Positions 34,040-42,495 of a DNA stretch of 64,000 bases are shown here, piece after piece. The notes beneath the pieces were generated by a model. It made no database searches. It saw only the letters and a program-made list of their open reading frames with translations, and was not told the origin of the DNA. Source of the stretch: Streptomyces tendae (GTDB taxonomy: Bacteria; Actinomycetota; Actinomycetes; Streptomycetales; Streptomycetaceae); assembly GCF_008632955.1 (NCBI RefSeq), contig NZ_CP043959.1, positions 868,001-932,000 of the forward strand, written 5' to 3'. The translations under genes and the position numbers were made by a program. The stretch's first letter is position 1, and each line of letters begins with the position of its first letter.

Positions 34040-34801
34040 CTACCGCCGCAGCGACTTGCCGAACCCGGCCGCCAGCGGCATCCGCAGCCCCAGCGGAGGC
34101 GGCGCCGCCAGGGCGTCCTGCACGGGACGGGAGAACGCCCGCCCGAACAGCACACCCATGACGAAGTCCTCGGCCAGGGCCAGCACTTCCTCCCGGTACT
34201 GGCTCAACCCATGGCCGTCCGCGTGCACTTCGAACCGGCACACCTCCCGGTTCGCCTTCTTCGCCCGCGCCGCCAGCCGGAACGACAGCTCGGGGTCGGT
34301 GCGCGCGTCGTTCGTGCCGTGCACGATCAGCACGCGCCGCCCGGCCAGCTGTTTCACCGGTTCGGGTGGTGCCGTCCCGTCCTCCTCGGGCAGCCAGGGG
34401 GCCAGTGCCACCACGGAGTTGACGGCCTCGTGGCCCGCCGCGCGCAGGGCCGCCCTGCCGCCCATGCCGAGCCCGGCCAGACAGACGGGGACGTCCCCGT
34501 AGCGCCGTACGGCCTCGTCGGCGGCCCATGCGGCGTCGTGCGCGAGATGTGCCTCGTCACCGTTCCAGCCGCGGTAGCGGTAGTGGACGACATGGGTGGC
34601 CAGGTGCTGGTCCCGTCCCGCGCGGGCCAGCCGGCGCCCCAGGCCGCGCACCGAGACGGCCGCCCTCATCGGCGACGGTCTGCGGGCGGAGGCCTCCTCG
34701 CCGTTCGGGAGCAGCAGCAGCACCCCGCTCACCGTCGTCGGCTCCGCGCCGAGCGCCCTCCCCAGCCGGGCCGTGCGGACCGGCGTCGCTTGCTGTGCCA
34801 T
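34040..34801 (-). CDS. Alpha/beta-hydrolase fold protein without Ser nucleophile
   Basis: A 253-residue protein with an alpha/beta-hydrolase core: VLLLLPNGEE, THVVHYRYRGWNGD, the nucleophile-elbow strand VCLAGLGMGGRAALRAA (~residue 110), acid turn IVHGTNDARTDP and His loop VHADGHGLSQY. The elbow reads G-L-G-M-G, with Gly where the family has Ser, Cys or Asp. The Asp and His are kept. It is therefore either non-catalytic or works differently. It is convergent with lysR and divergent from the adenosine deaminase gene; no functional link is evident. Confidence 0.7.
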   Translation of the reverse strand: MAQQATPVRTARLGRALGAEPTTVSGVLLLLPNGEEASARRPSPMRAAVSVRGLGRRLARAGRDQHLATHVVHYRYRGWNGDEAHLAHDAAWAADEAVRRYGDVPVCLAGLGMGGRAALRAAGHEAVNSVVALAPWLPEEDGTAPPEPVKQLAGRRVLIVHGTNDARTDPELSFRLAARAKKANREVCRFEVHADGHGLSQYREEVLALAEDFVMGVLFGRAFSRPVQDALAAPPPLGLRMPLAAGFGKSLRR

Positions 34802-34886
34802 GACAGAACATTCTCAGAAGGGGCGGCGAACGCGACCCCTCCGTGCGGTCACCGTTCCGTATCGGCGCCCGCGCGCACCGGGTGAT

Positions 34887-34908
34887 CTACGCGCGTAGGA
34901 GTTATGGT
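34887..34908 (+). promoter_or_regulatory. Nucleoside-regulon operator copy 4 and add promoter
   Basis: Perfect palindrome CTACGCGCGTAG (34887-34898), extended by T on the left, followed 4 bp later by the -10-like TATGGT (34903-34908). TATGGT ends 6 nt before the add ATG, so the operator occupies the -35/-10 spacer of a leaderless promoter. Confidence 0.75.
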
Positions 34909-34914
34909 GCGGAA

Positions 34915-36072
34915 ATGACGAGCCAGACCATCGCGAACGCCCCGACCACGGACCAGATCCGCCGGGCGCCCAAGGTTCTGCTGCACGACCACCTCGACGG
35001 CGGACTGCGCCCCGGCACCGTCGTCGACCTGGCCCGGGAGACCGGCTACACCGACCTCCCGCACACCGACCCCGACAAGCTCGCCCTGTGGTTCCACCAG
35101 GCCGCCGACTCCGGTTCCCTGGAGCGGTACCTGGAGACGTTCTCGCACACCGTCGGGGTCATGCAGACCCGTGACGCCCTGGTCCGGGTGGCCGCCGAGT
35201 GCGCCGAGGACCTCGCCGAGGACGGCGTCGTCTACGCCGAGGTGCGCTACGCGCCCGAGCAGCACCTCGACGGCGGGCTCACCCTGGAGGAGGTCGTCGA
35301 GGCCGTCAACGAGGGCTTCCGCCAGGGCGAGCGGCGGGCCAGGGAGAACGGCCACCGCATCCGCGTCGGCGCCCTGCTCACCGCCATGCGGCACGCCGCC
35401 CGCGCGCTGGAGATCGCCGAACTCGCCAACCGCCACCGGGACCTGGGCGTCGTCGGCTTCGACATCGCGGGCGCCGAGGCCGGCTACCCGCCCACCCGGC
35501 ACCTCGACGCCTTCGAGTACCTGAAGCGGGAGAACAACCACTTCACGATCCACGCCGGGGAGGCGTTCGGGCTGCCGTCCATCTGGCAGGCGCTGCAGTG
35601 GTGCGGCGCCGACCGGCTCGGGCACGGGGTGCGGATCATCGACGACATCCAGGTCCGTGACGACGGCACCGTGGAGCTCGGCCGGCTCGCCGCCTACGTC
35701 CGGGACAAGCGCGTCCCGCTGGAGCTGTGCCCCAGTTCCAACCTGCAGACCGGCGCCGCCGCCTCGTACGCCGAGCACCCCATCGGGCTGCTGCGGCGGC
35801 TGCATTTCCGGGCCACGGTGAACACCGACAACCGCTTGATGTCCCACACCAGCATGAGCCGGGAATTCGAGCACCTGGTCGACGCATTCGGATACACACT
35901 CGACGACATGCAGTGGTTCACCGTCAATGCGATGAAGTCGGCTTTCATTCCTTTCGATGAACGCCTGGCCATGATCAATGACGTCATCAAGCCCGGATAC
36001 GCCGAGCTGAAATCCGAATGGCTGTTCCGCCAGACCGCCTCCACCAGCAGTTCTTCCCCGACGGAGGGCTGA
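34915..36072 (+). CDS. add: Adenosine deaminase
   Basis: A 385-residue zinc enzyme deaminating adenosine and deoxyadenosine to inosine and deoxyinosine. Zinc site and substrate motifs are [24 protein letters not shown] and VNTDN. The second residue of the usual TDD pair, which contacts N7 of the purine in the mouse enzyme, is Asn here, as I recall for other actinobacterial deaminases. The Ser/Thr-rich C-terminus is longer than in E. coli. Its promoter carries the nucleoside operator. Its products feed purine nucleoside phosphorylase at 50111-50935. Confidence 0.93.
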   Translation: MTSQTIANAPTTDQIRRAPKVLLHDHLDGGLRPGTVVDLARETGYTDLPHTDPDKLALWFHQAADSGSLERYLETFSHTVGVMQTRDALVRVAAECAEDLAEDGVVYAEVRYAPEQHLDGGLTLEEVVEAVNEGFRQGERRARENGHRIRVGALLTAMRHAARALEIAELANRHRDLGVVGFDIAGAEAGYPPTRHLDAFEYLKRENNHFTIHAGEAFGLPSIWQALQWCGADRLGHGVRIIDDIQVRDDGTVELGRLAAYVRDKRVPLELCPSSNLQTGAAASYAEHPIGLLRRLHFRATVNTDNRLMSHTSMSREFEHLVDAFGYTLDDMQWFTVNAMKSAFIPFDERLAMINDVIKPGYAELKSEWLFRQTASTSSSSPTEG

Positions 36073-36209
36073 AGAGGGCCTCGCTGGGAAAGGTGAACAC
36101 GCACCGCTTCCACCAACCGTCCGCATTTCGATGTTTGCGGCGGAGGGGGCGCCTGATTACGGTCACAGCACCGCTCACATCCCCGTATCCCATTTCGAGG
36201 ACGCCTTTC

Positions 36210-36557
36210 ATGAAGCAGTCTGCTGTCAAGACCCTCGGTGTCGCCGCTCTCGGTGCCGCCTTCGCCGCCGTCGGCGCGGGTGCCGCCCAGGCGGCCCCGG
36301 CGCTGCCGGACGCCCCGGCGCTGGACACCGTCACCCAGGCCCTGCCGGCCGACCAGGCGTCCACGCCGCTGACGGGTCCGGCCCAGGCGCTGTCGGCGGG
36401 CCAGGACGTGGCCGGCAAGGGCCTCGGGACCGCCAAGCCGGTCGTCGACGAGCTGGGCTCCAAGGTGCCGGGCGCCGGTCTCCTCGGCGGTCTGCCGCTG
36501 GACGCCGCGCCGGGCCAGGGCGTCAACGTCAACGGCATCCCGCTGGGCGGCCGCTGA
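36210..36557 (+). CDS. Small secreted protein, Ala/Pro/Gly-rich
   Basis: A 115-residue protein with a Sec signal peptide (MKQSAVKTLGVAALGAAFAA ... AQA-AP, cleavage near residue 29). The mature part is about 85 residues, rich in Ala, Pro, Leu and Gly, without cysteines or a recognised domain (LTGPAQALSAGQDVAG, LGGLPLDAAPGQGVNVNG). GAGG lies about 9 nt before the ATG. A similar small exported protein is encoded at 43262-43600. No function can be given. Confidence 0.75.
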   Translation: MKQSAVKTLGVAALGAAFAAVGAGAAQAAPALPDAPALDTVTQALPADQASTPLTGPAQALSAGQDVAGKGLGTAKPVVDELGSKVPGAGLLGGLPLDAAPGQGVNVNGIPLGGR

Positions 36558-36576
36558 CCTTCCCGGTCGACGACGG

Positions 36577-36617
36577 GCCGATGGGGCGCACCCGGTAACG
36601 GGTCGCGCCCCATCGGC
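36577..36617. terminator. Bidirectional hairpin terminator
   Basis: A perfect 13-bp stem (36577-36589 with 36605-36617) continued by a 5-bp inner stem (36590-36594 with 36599-36603) and a GTAA loop, between convergent genes. Confidence 0.8.
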
Positions 36618-36729
36618 GTGCTCGGAGGTGCACGGCCCCACGCCAGGCCTCAGGGAGATGATGCCGCGCGGGGACCGGGCGGACGGCGCCGCGCGGAACC
36701 TCGGGGGTGAGGGCGCCGCGCGGCCCGGC

Positions 36730-36930
36730 CTACCAGGCCGTGCGGGCCTTGTCCTCCGAGGGCAACAGGATCCACAGTGCTATGTACAGCAGGAACTGCG
36801 GACCCGGGAGCAGGCACGAGGCCAGGAACACGACCCGCATCGTGGTCGCGGAGGTGCCGAAGCGCCGGGCCAGCGCGGCGCACACTCCGCCGATCATGCG
36901 GCCGTTGGTGGGGCGGGCGAGGCTGCTCAT
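36730..36930 (-). CDS. PspC-domain small membrane protein
   Basis: A 66-residue protein that is essentially one PspC domain: RMIGGVCAALARRFGTSATT followed by a hydrophobic hairpin MRVVFLASCLLPGPQFLLYI ALWILLPSED. PspC proteins are envelope-stress sensors in other bacteria; the role of stand-alone copies is not settled. AAGGAG lies 7 nt before the ATG. It follows the VanZ-like gene on the same strand. Confidence 0.85.
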   Translation of the reverse strand: MSSLARPTNGRMIGGVCAALARRFGTSATTMRVVFLASCLLPGPQFLLYIALWILLPSEDKARTAW

Positions 36931-36988
36931 CGCGGCTCCTTCGTGAACGGTGCGAGGCATCCTGTCCGGCTGCCTCCGTACCTCCACG

Positions 36989-37570
36989 TTACGGAGAAGA
37001 AGGGGGCAAAGCGTCGCTCCATGGGGCGATCCCGACCCTGGGAATCGTCGGGGTCCTCCCCTGAGGGGGCTCCTCCCGGAGGACGGCCGTCCCCGGGGTC
37101 CGGTCCGCCCGGCGGCGTAGCCAGGCGCGTCCCGCGGGTACCACGGCGGCGTGGGCGAGCGCCGCGCCCGCCGTGTTCAGCAGCAGCGAGTCGACGTCCA
37201 CCACCTGGCCCGGCACAGCCGTCTGCAGCAGCTCCACGGCCAGCGACACCAGGGCCGTCGCCGCCGAGGTGCGGATCAGCGAGCCCAGCCGGGACACGGC
37301 CGGCCGGCCCCCGGCCATCGGCAGCAGCACGCCCAGCGGCGCCAGCAGCGCCATCGCCTCACCGGTGCGGCGCAGGCCCGTCACCCAGCCCAGCGCGAAG
37401 TCGGCGCGGATCCCGTCGAACGGCCGCAGATTGGCCGGCATCACCCAGGGGACGTCCAGCGGGCGCAGCGTGTACCAGGCGACGAACGCGAGGTGTGCGG
37501 CCAGGAGGAAGCCTCCGGTCGCACGGATACGGGACGCGGCGGTGCCGCCGATGACGCCTTGACGCTGCAC
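36989..37570 (-). CDS. VanZ family membrane protein
   Basis: A 193-residue membrane protein with four to five helices. The VanZ-like core includes LAFVAWYTLRPLD, TGEAMALLAPLGVLLPM, a conserved Glu/Gln helix SLAVELLQTAVPGQVVDVDS and LLNTAGAALAHAAVV. VanZ itself gives low-level teicoplanin resistance; most homologues have unknown roles. GTG 37570 is preferred to TTG 37579. It may form a small operon with the PspC-like gene 58 bp downstream. Confidence 0.8.
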   Translation of the reverse strand: MQRQGVIGGTAASRIRATGGFLLAAHLAFVAWYTLRPLDVPWVMPANLRPFDGIRADFALGWVTGLRRTGEAMALLAPLGVLLPMAGGRPAVSRLGSLIRTSAATALVSLAVELLQTAVPGQVVDVDSLLLNTAGAALAHAAVVPAGRAWLRRRADRTPGTAVLREEPPQGRTPTIPRVGIAPWSDALPPSSP

Positions 37571-37675
37571 GCCACCCAAGACGCGACGCGCGCCGCGAGC
37601 GGTTCCGGGAAGTCACCCGTTCAACCGCTGAGGCATGCGCCACACTGCGGCGCCGCCCCGCGCGGCGGCCGCCGG

Positions 37676-38293
37676 TCAGCTTCCGGTGGCCTCGGCCGAG
37701 GGCGGCCGTCCGGCCGCCGGACGGGACCGGACCTCCTCCGTGCACCGGTAGCGGCGCGGCCGGCTGTCGTCGGGGCCGCCCAGGATCACCGAGCCGTCAC
37801 CCTCGGCCGCCGCCGAGTCGGAGAAGGTGCACACGACCTGTGCCAGCGCGGTGGACGACAGGGCGGCCGGCGGCAGGCTCAGCCGCAACGTGTCCTCCGG
37901 GTCACCGGCGCGCGGTCCGGTCACGGTCGTCCTGGCCCGCACCCGTGTGGTGTACCCGGCCTCCCGCTCGGCGGCCGTCGGCTCCCGCGTCAGCTCGTCC
38001 AGCAGCCCCTGGGCGGCCAGCACGCGGCGCGCGTCCGCCGCACCGTCCGTCACCCGCACCTCGCGGTCCACGGCCACCAGGGACGACCCGCACACCAGGA
38101 ACACCTGCACCGGCAGTCCGCGAGCGGCCCGTCCCGCCCCCTCCGGCTCGCCCAGTGAGCAGCCCACCCGCGACGGCGCCGGCCCGAAGTCGGTCGGCAC
38201 CTCGGTGGCCCGGATGCCGCACCCGGACAGCAGCGCGCCCAGCGCCGCGAGCCCCACAGCGGCCCGCAGGGCCGTCCTCCGTCGTCCGTTCAT
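37676..38293 (-). CDS. Lipoprotein of the afsQ operon
   Basis: A 205-residue lipoprotein with lipobox Cys25 (LLSGCGIRAT). The mature part has two further cysteine-containing stretches (VGCSLGEPEG, FLVCGSSLV) and a middle segment EVRVTDGAADARRVLAAQGL reminiscent of GerMN-type domains, though this is weak. Its ATG shares one base with the afsQ2 stop (TGATG), so it is made together with the sensor kinase. A surface lipoprotein in this position is known for the S. coelicolor afsQ locus and may modulate the sensor. Confidence 0.8.
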   Translation of the reverse strand: MNGRRRTALRAAVGLAALGALLSGCGIRATEVPTDFGPAPSRVGCSLGEPEGAGRAARGLPVQVFLVCGSSLVAVDREVRVTDGAADARRVLAAQGLLDELTREPTAAEREAGYTTRVRARTTVTGPRAGDPEDTLRLSLPPAALSSTALAQVVCTFSDSAAAEGDGSVILGGPDDSRPRRYRCTEEVRSRPAAGRPPSAEATGS

Positions 38294-39903
38294 CAGGCGT
38301 CCCCCTCCGCGCCCTCGTCACCGGCCTGCCCCTCGGAGTCCGTCGCGGACACGTCCCGGGGCAGCCGCAGGGTGAACACGGCACCGCCCTCGGGCGAGTT
38401 CGCCGCCGTGATCTCACCGCCGTGGATGTGGGCGTTCTCCAGCGCGATGGACAGCCCCAGACCGCTGCCCTCGGACCGCGGCCGGGAGGCGCTGGCCTTG
38501 TAGAAGCGGTCGAAGACGTGCGGCAGGACCTCCTCCGGGATGCCCGGACCGTGGTCCCGGACCTCGATCACCACGGTGCCGCTCACATGGCCGGTGCCGT
38601 CCGCGCCCGCCGTCGCCGTCGCGGGGATCTCCCGCACCGACACCCGCACCGGCGAACCGCCGTGCTTGAGCGCGTTGCCGATGAGGTTGGCGAGGATGAC
38701 GTCGAGGCGCCGCGGGTCGATCCGGGCGTGGATGCCGCGCTCGGCGTCCAGGTCGACGGCGTCCAGCCAGGCGCGCGCGTCGATGCAGGCGGTGATCTGG
38801 TCGGCGACGTCGACGTCGTCGAGGACCAGCCGGGCGGTGCCCGCGTCGAAGCGGGTGACCTCCATCAGGTTCTCCACCAGGTCGTTCAGCCGGCGCGTCT
38901 CGCTCACCACCAGCCGGACCGCGGGCTGGATCATCGGGTCGATGCCGCCGCCCTCGAACTCCAGCTCCTCCTCCAGGACCTCCGTCACCGCGGTGATCGC
39001 GGTCAGCGGTGTCCGCAGCTCGTGGCTCATGTCCGCGACGAACCTGCGGGACGCCTCGTCCCGCGCCGCCATGTCGGCCACCCGCTTCTCCAGCGCCTCG
39101 GCGGCCTTGTTGAACGTGCGGGACAGATCGGCGAGTTCGTCGGTGCCGGACACCCTCAGGCGGGTGTCCAGCTTGCCCTCGCCGAGCCGGCGGGCGGCCG
39201 TCCCCAGCCGCTGCACCGGCTTGAGCACGGTGGTCGCGGCGGCGTGCGCGAGCAGCGCGCTGCCTATCAGCGCCAGCCCGGTGGCGATCCCCAGCGACCA
39301 GGCCAGCGAGCTCAGGTCCTTGGCCTCCGGCGCGAGGGACTTCAGCATGTAGCCGGTGGTGCCGCCGCCGATCAGCCGGGTCCCCGCCACCAGGTACGGG
39401 GTGTCGTCCTCGACGATCCGCTGCCAGTACAGATGGTGCGGGTACTTGTTGCCGTCGGTGATCGCCTGCTGCTCGGTCACCGCCTCACGCAGCGCCTCCG
39501 GCACGTCCCCCAGCGAGAAGCCGTTCAGCCCGCCCGAACTGCCGTACACGGTCTGGCCCTCGGGGTTCTCGGCGACCAGCAGCACCGTGAAGCGCTGGCT
39601 GCTGTTCGCCATCTGTCCCGCCGTGCGCTGCAGTTCGTCCTGCGCGGGGTGCTCGGGCAGCGCGCCCGCGCGGTTCTGCATCTCCTTCTCGAAGTCGCGC
39701 AGCACCGCGTCCTGCGTGCGGGTCAGCACCGACTCACGGTTCAGCCAGTACGCGATTCCCGACGCGGACACCGCCGCGGTCAGCGCGACCAGGCCGAACA
39801 CCACGACCAGGCGCAGCCGCAGGCTGGTGAAGCGCAGCCGTGACCAGACTCCCTTGCGTGCCGCGAACCAACCGCGGCTCCCCCCTTGGTGCTCCTGTGT
39901 CAC
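38293..39903 (-). CDS. afsQ2: Two-component sensor histidine kinase AfsQ2
   Basis: A 536-residue membrane kinase. TM1 is at about 31-53, an extracytoplasmic sensor loop of ~120 residues follows, then TM2 (~LAWSLGIATGLALIGSALLA) and a HAMP region (KPVQRLGTAARRLGEGKLDT). The phosphoacceptor motif is MSHELRTPLTAI (His near residue 293). ATP-binding boxes are NLIGNALKHGG, DHGPGIPEEV and GSGLGLSIALENAHIHGG. The GTG start overlaps the afsQ1 stop by 4 nt. The AfsQ1/Q2 pair of S. coelicolor influences antibiotic production and nitrogen (glutamate) metabolism. Confidence 0.93.
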   Translation of the reverse strand: MTQEHQGGSRGWFAARKGVWSRLRFTSLRLRLVVVFGLVALTAAVSASGIAYWLNRESVLTRTQDAVLRDFEKEMQNRAGALPEHPAQDELQRTAGQMANSSQRFTVLLVAENPEGQTVYGSSGGLNGFSLGDVPEALREAVTEQQAITDGNKYPHHLYWQRIVEDDTPYLVAGTRLIGGGTTGYMLKSLAPEAKDLSSLAWSLGIATGLALIGSALLAHAAATTVLKPVQRLGTAARRLGEGKLDTRLRVSGTDELADLSRTFNKAAEALEKRVADMAARDEASRRFVADMSHELRTPLTAITAVTEVLEEELEFEGGGIDPMIQPAVRLVVSETRRLNDLVENLMEVTRFDAGTARLVLDDVDVADQITACIDARAWLDAVDLDAERGIHARIDPRRLDVILANLIGNALKHGGSPVRVSVREIPATATAGADGTGHVSGTVVIEVRDHGPGIPEEVLPHVFDRFYKASASRPRSEGSGLGLSIALENAHIHGGEITAANSPEGGAVFTLRLPRDVSATDSEGQAGDEGAEGDA

Positions 39904-40595
39904 TGAGGCGGGTCCAGCCGGTAGCCGACACCACGGACGGTACGGATGAGCGTCGGGGACGACGGCACGTCCTCGACCTTGGCCCGCAGCCGCTGGACGC
40001 AGGCGTCCACCAGACGCGAGTCGCCCAGGTAGTCGTGCTCCCACACCAGCCGCAGCAGCTGCTGGCGGGACAGCGCCTGTCCGGGCCGCCGGCTCAGCTC
40101 GAGGAGCAGCCGCAGCTCGGTCGGCGTCAGCTGGAGGTCCTCGCCGTTCTTCGTCACCGTCATCGCCGAACGGTCGATGACGAGGCTGCCGAAGGTCGCC
40201 GAGTCGCTGGACTCCCGCTCCCCGCGCCGCAGCACCGCGCGGATGCGGGCGTCGAGCACCCGGCCCTGCACGGGCTTGACGACGTAGTCGTCGGCGCCGG
40301 ACTCCAGGCCGACCACGACGTCGATGTCGTCGTTGCGCGCGGTCAGCAGGATGATCGGCAACTGGTCGGTGCGCCGGATGCGACGGCACACCTCGAAGCC
40401 GTCGATGCCCGGCAGCATCACGTCCAGCACGATCAGATCGGGCCGCTGCTCGCGCAACAGCTTCAGACCGTCCTCACCACTGGCAGCGGTCGCCACGCGA
40501 TGACCCTGGCGCGTCAGTGAGAGCTCCAGGGCCGTGCGGATGGCGTCGTCGTCCTCGATCAGCAACAGGGAAGGCACGGGCTCATTCTGGCCCAT
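39900..40595 (-). CDS. afsQ1: Two-component response regulator AfsQ1
   Basis: An OmpR/PhoB-type regulator of 231 residues from ATG 40595. Starting at GTG 40577 gives 225 residues, the length I recall for S. coelicolor AfsQ1, but ATG 40595 has GGAAG 6 nt upstream. The receiver domain has the acidic pair (LLIEDDD), the phosphorylation site in IVLDVMLPGIDGFE and Lys in VVKPVQ. The C-terminal winged helix (LTPTELRLLLELSRRPGQ, DACVQRLRAKVED, IRTVRGVGYRLD) binds direct repeats. A matching site lies between it and the divergent sigQ. Confidence 0.94.
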   Translation of the reverse strand: MGQNEPVPSLLLIEDDDAIRTALELSLTRQGHRVATAASGEDGLKLLREQRPDLIVLDVMLPGIDGFEVCRRIRRTDQLPIILLTARNDDIDVVVGLESGADDYVVKPVQGRVLDARIRAVLRRGERESSDSATFGSLVIDRSAMTVTKNGEDLQLTPTELRLLLELSRRPGQALSRQQLLRLVWEHDYLGDSRLVDACVQRLRAKVEDVPSSPTLIRTVRGVGYRLDPPQ

Positions 40596-40689
40596 GGAGG
40601 GCTTCCAGTACGACCCGTGGGCGGCTCATGCCCCTTGGGCCCGGATACGTGCCGCTTTCGTACGCGGACGGGAGTGAAGGAACTGTGCC

Positions 40690-40724
40690 GTCACGGTGAC
40701 CGACCCCTGTGACACGTCTGTGAC
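40690..40724. promoter_or_regulatory. AfsQ1-type binding site between afsQ1 and sigQ
   Basis: GTGACacgtctGTGAC at 40709-40724 fits the GTnAC-n6-GTnAC direct repeat reported for AfsQ1. Next to it lies a small palindrome GTCACgGTGAC (40690-40700). The position, between the divergent genes, matches AfsQ1 control of sigQ in S. coelicolor. Confidence 0.7.
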
Positions 40725-40819
40725 AGTCGGCGGACACGGCCATGAAAGTGGCGCGGCAAGCTTTTCGGCACAGCACAACAGCAGGCAGAGCACCGGAAGT
40801 CCACGACGGGGGGCGCGAG

Positions 40820-41557
40820 ATGAACACGCTGCACGGCACCAGCACCAGCGCAGTGGTCACGCGTCTGCACGACGTGCACCGGGGTTCCGAGAAGTCCGGT
40901 GCCGCGGGCATGCGGGGGTGCGCTCGCGGCACCGGGCGTCAGCACACCGCGATCATGACGGTGGTTGACACGTCCACGGGGGACGGCAACGGGGGAACCG
41001 CGTACGGGGAGGGCTCGGGGGAGCGCCGTTCGCTGAGCGAGGTGGAGTTCACCGCCTACGTCCAGGAGCGCCGCGCCTCCCTGTACGCCACCGCCTACCA
41101 CCTGACCGGCGACCGCTTCGAGGCCGAGGACCTGCTGCAGAGCGCGCTGTTCTCGACCTACCGGGCGTGGGACCGGATCAGCGACAAGGCGGCGGTCGGC
41201 GGGTACCTCCGCCGCACCATGACCAACCTGCACATCAGCGCGTGGCGCCGCCGCAAGCTGAACGAGTACCCGACCGAGGAACTGCCGGAGACGGCCGGTG
41301 ACACGGACGCGATGCGTGGCACCGAGCTGCGCGCCGTGCTGTGGCAGGCGCTGGCCCGGCTGCCCGAGCTCCAGCGCACCATGCTGGTCCTGCGCTACTA
41401 CGAGGGCCGCACGGACCCGGAGATCGCGGACATCCTCAACATCAGTGTCGGCACGGTGAAGTCGAGCATCTGGCGGTCGCTCCGCCGGCTGCGCGAGGAC
41501 GAGGTCCTCAGCTTCGGCCGTGACGAGGAGAACGCCTTCGGCGAGCTCGTCGCCTGA
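40820..41557 (+). CDS. sigQ: SigE-family ECF sigma factor SigQ
   Basis: A sigma factor of 245 residues from ATG 40820. The first ~75 residues are poorly structured, so the true start could be further in (for example ATG 40955). Region 2 is FTAYVQERRASLYATAYHLT, FEAEDLLQSALFSTYRAWDR, GGYLRRTMTNLHISAWRRRK. Region 4 is LARLPELQRTMLVLRYYEGR and IADILNISVGTVKSSIWRSL. It is divergent from afsQ1, as in S. coelicolor, where SigQ opposes AfsQ1 in antibiotic control. An AfsQ1-type site lies upstream. Confidence 0.88.
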   Translation: MNTLHGTSTSAVVTRLHDVHRGSEKSGAAGMRGCARGTGRQHTAIMTVVDTSTGDGNGGTAYGEGSGERRSLSEVEFTAYVQERRASLYATAYHLTGDRFEAEDLLQSALFSTYRAWDRISDKAAVGGYLRRTMTNLHISAWRRRKLNEYPTEELPETAGDTDAMRGTELRAVLWQALARLPELQRTMLVLRYYEGRTDPEIADILNISVGTVKSSIWRSLRRLREDEVLSFGRDEENAFGELVA

Positions 41558-41718
41558 GGTCCGGGGGAACAAACGGGGAACCGGGGACCGGGGGACTCCG
41601 GGCCGGGGGGCCGGGAGTAGGACACGGGGGAACCGCGGGGCGCCGGGGGCGTCACCGCGGGAAACGGGGGATCGGGGATCCGGGGGACAGGAGGGGGAGC
41701 ACCACGGGGTGCGGAAAC

Positions 41719-41766
41719 AGCGGGACTGCGCGGGGCCGGGGGGCCCGTCACGCGGTCCCGCTTTTT
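41719..41766 (+). terminator. Rho-independent terminator after sigQ
   Basis: AGCGGGAC (41719-41726) pairs with GTCCCGCT (41755-41762), with further pairing inside, followed by T5 (41762-41766). It is the most classical terminator in the window. The preceding 160 bp after sigQ are G-rich on the plus strand (many GGGG runs) with no gene. Confidence 0.85.
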
Positions 41767-41787
41767 CGTGTGCCCGGTCACGGAGGC

Positions 41788-41849
41788 GGGTTCCCACGAG
41801 GTGGGTTCCCACGACACTACACACCCCGTGTATACGCGATGTGTATAGT
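41788..41849 (+). promoter_or_regulatory. Promoter with two sets of direct repeats
   Basis: GGGTTCCCACGA occurs at 41788-41799 and 41803-41814. GTGTATA occurs at 41828-41834 and 41841-41847; the second overlaps the -10 box TATAGT (41844-41849), which ends 7 nt before ATG 41857. The repeats are likely regulator sites on a leaderless promoter. Confidence 0.6.
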
Positions 41850-41856
41850 TCGGTGC

Positions 41857-42495
41857 ATGGCCACCGTGACCGCGCCGCGCAGCGACACCCCCGGCACCGT
41901 CCTCGCCGCCGTGACGGCCTTCGGACTGCTGCTCGGCTGGGCGACGTACACCCTCCACGGGACGACACCCCTGCTGGAGCGGGCCACCAACTCCGTGTCC
42001 ACCTGGATCATCTGGACCGCCGCGGCAGGCGCGCTGATCCGGACCCGTGGGCTCGCCGCCTGGAGCGGGGGCCTGATGATGCTCGCCACCTGCGCCGGCT
42101 ACTACACGGCGTCCGCCCTGGGGGACACCTTCGGTTCCGGAGGGCTCGGTACCGCCGCCGTCTGGTCGGTGGCCGGACTGGTGGGAGGCCCGCTGCTCGG
42201 ATGGGGCGGCTGGACCGTGCGGTACGGGCAGGGGGCGGTACGGGCGACGGCGGGAGCGGCCGTCGCGATGGTGGTGCTGGGGGAGGGCCTCTGGATGGGG
42301 CTGACGCTGCACTACTGGGGGGAGGCGGTCGTCTTCCTGGCCGTCGGCGCGCTCCTCACGGCGCTTCTGACCGTCCACCTGGCGCGCGCCGGGGAGCGCC
42401 GCTTCTGGTGGTGTGCCGTCCTCGCCCCCGTGTTCGCCGTCGCCTTCTACCTCGCCGAGCTGTTCGTGCTCGACGGACTGATCGGCTCGTTCTAG
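41857..42495 (+). CDS. Multi-pass membrane protein (DUF6518-like)
   Basis: A 212-residue membrane protein with about seven hydrophobic helices (LAAVTAFGLLLGWATYTL, WIIWTAAAGALI, SGGLMMLATCAGYYTAS, AVVFLAVGALLTALLTVHLA, WWCAVLAPVFAVAFYLAEL). The Trp/Gly-rich character matches a family I recall as DUF6518; function unknown. The start is leaderless. Its last 4 bp overlap the end of the convergent uridine kinase-like gene. Confidence 0.72.
   Translation: MATVTAPRSDTPGTVLAAVTAFGLLLGWATYTLHGTTPLLERATNSVSTWIIWTAAAGALIRTRGLAAWSGGLMMLATCAGYYTASALGDTFGSGGLGTAAVWSVAGLVGGPLLGWGGWTVRYGQGAVRATAGAAVAMVVLGEGLWMGLTLHYWGEAVVFLAVGALLTALLTVHLARAGERRFWWCAVLAPVFAVAFYLAELFVLDGLIGSF

Noticed and set aside
38293..40389. 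Longer reading of the sensor kinase through the response regulator gene
   Set aside because: It is the reverse-frame shadow of afsQ1; the GTG at 39903 with a GTGA overlap gives the known AfsQ2 length.
41558..41718. G-rich stretch after sigQ as a possible gene or regulatory G-quadruplex array
   Set aside because: No protein-like frame exists, and G-runs are common noise at this base composition; only the following terminator is supported.
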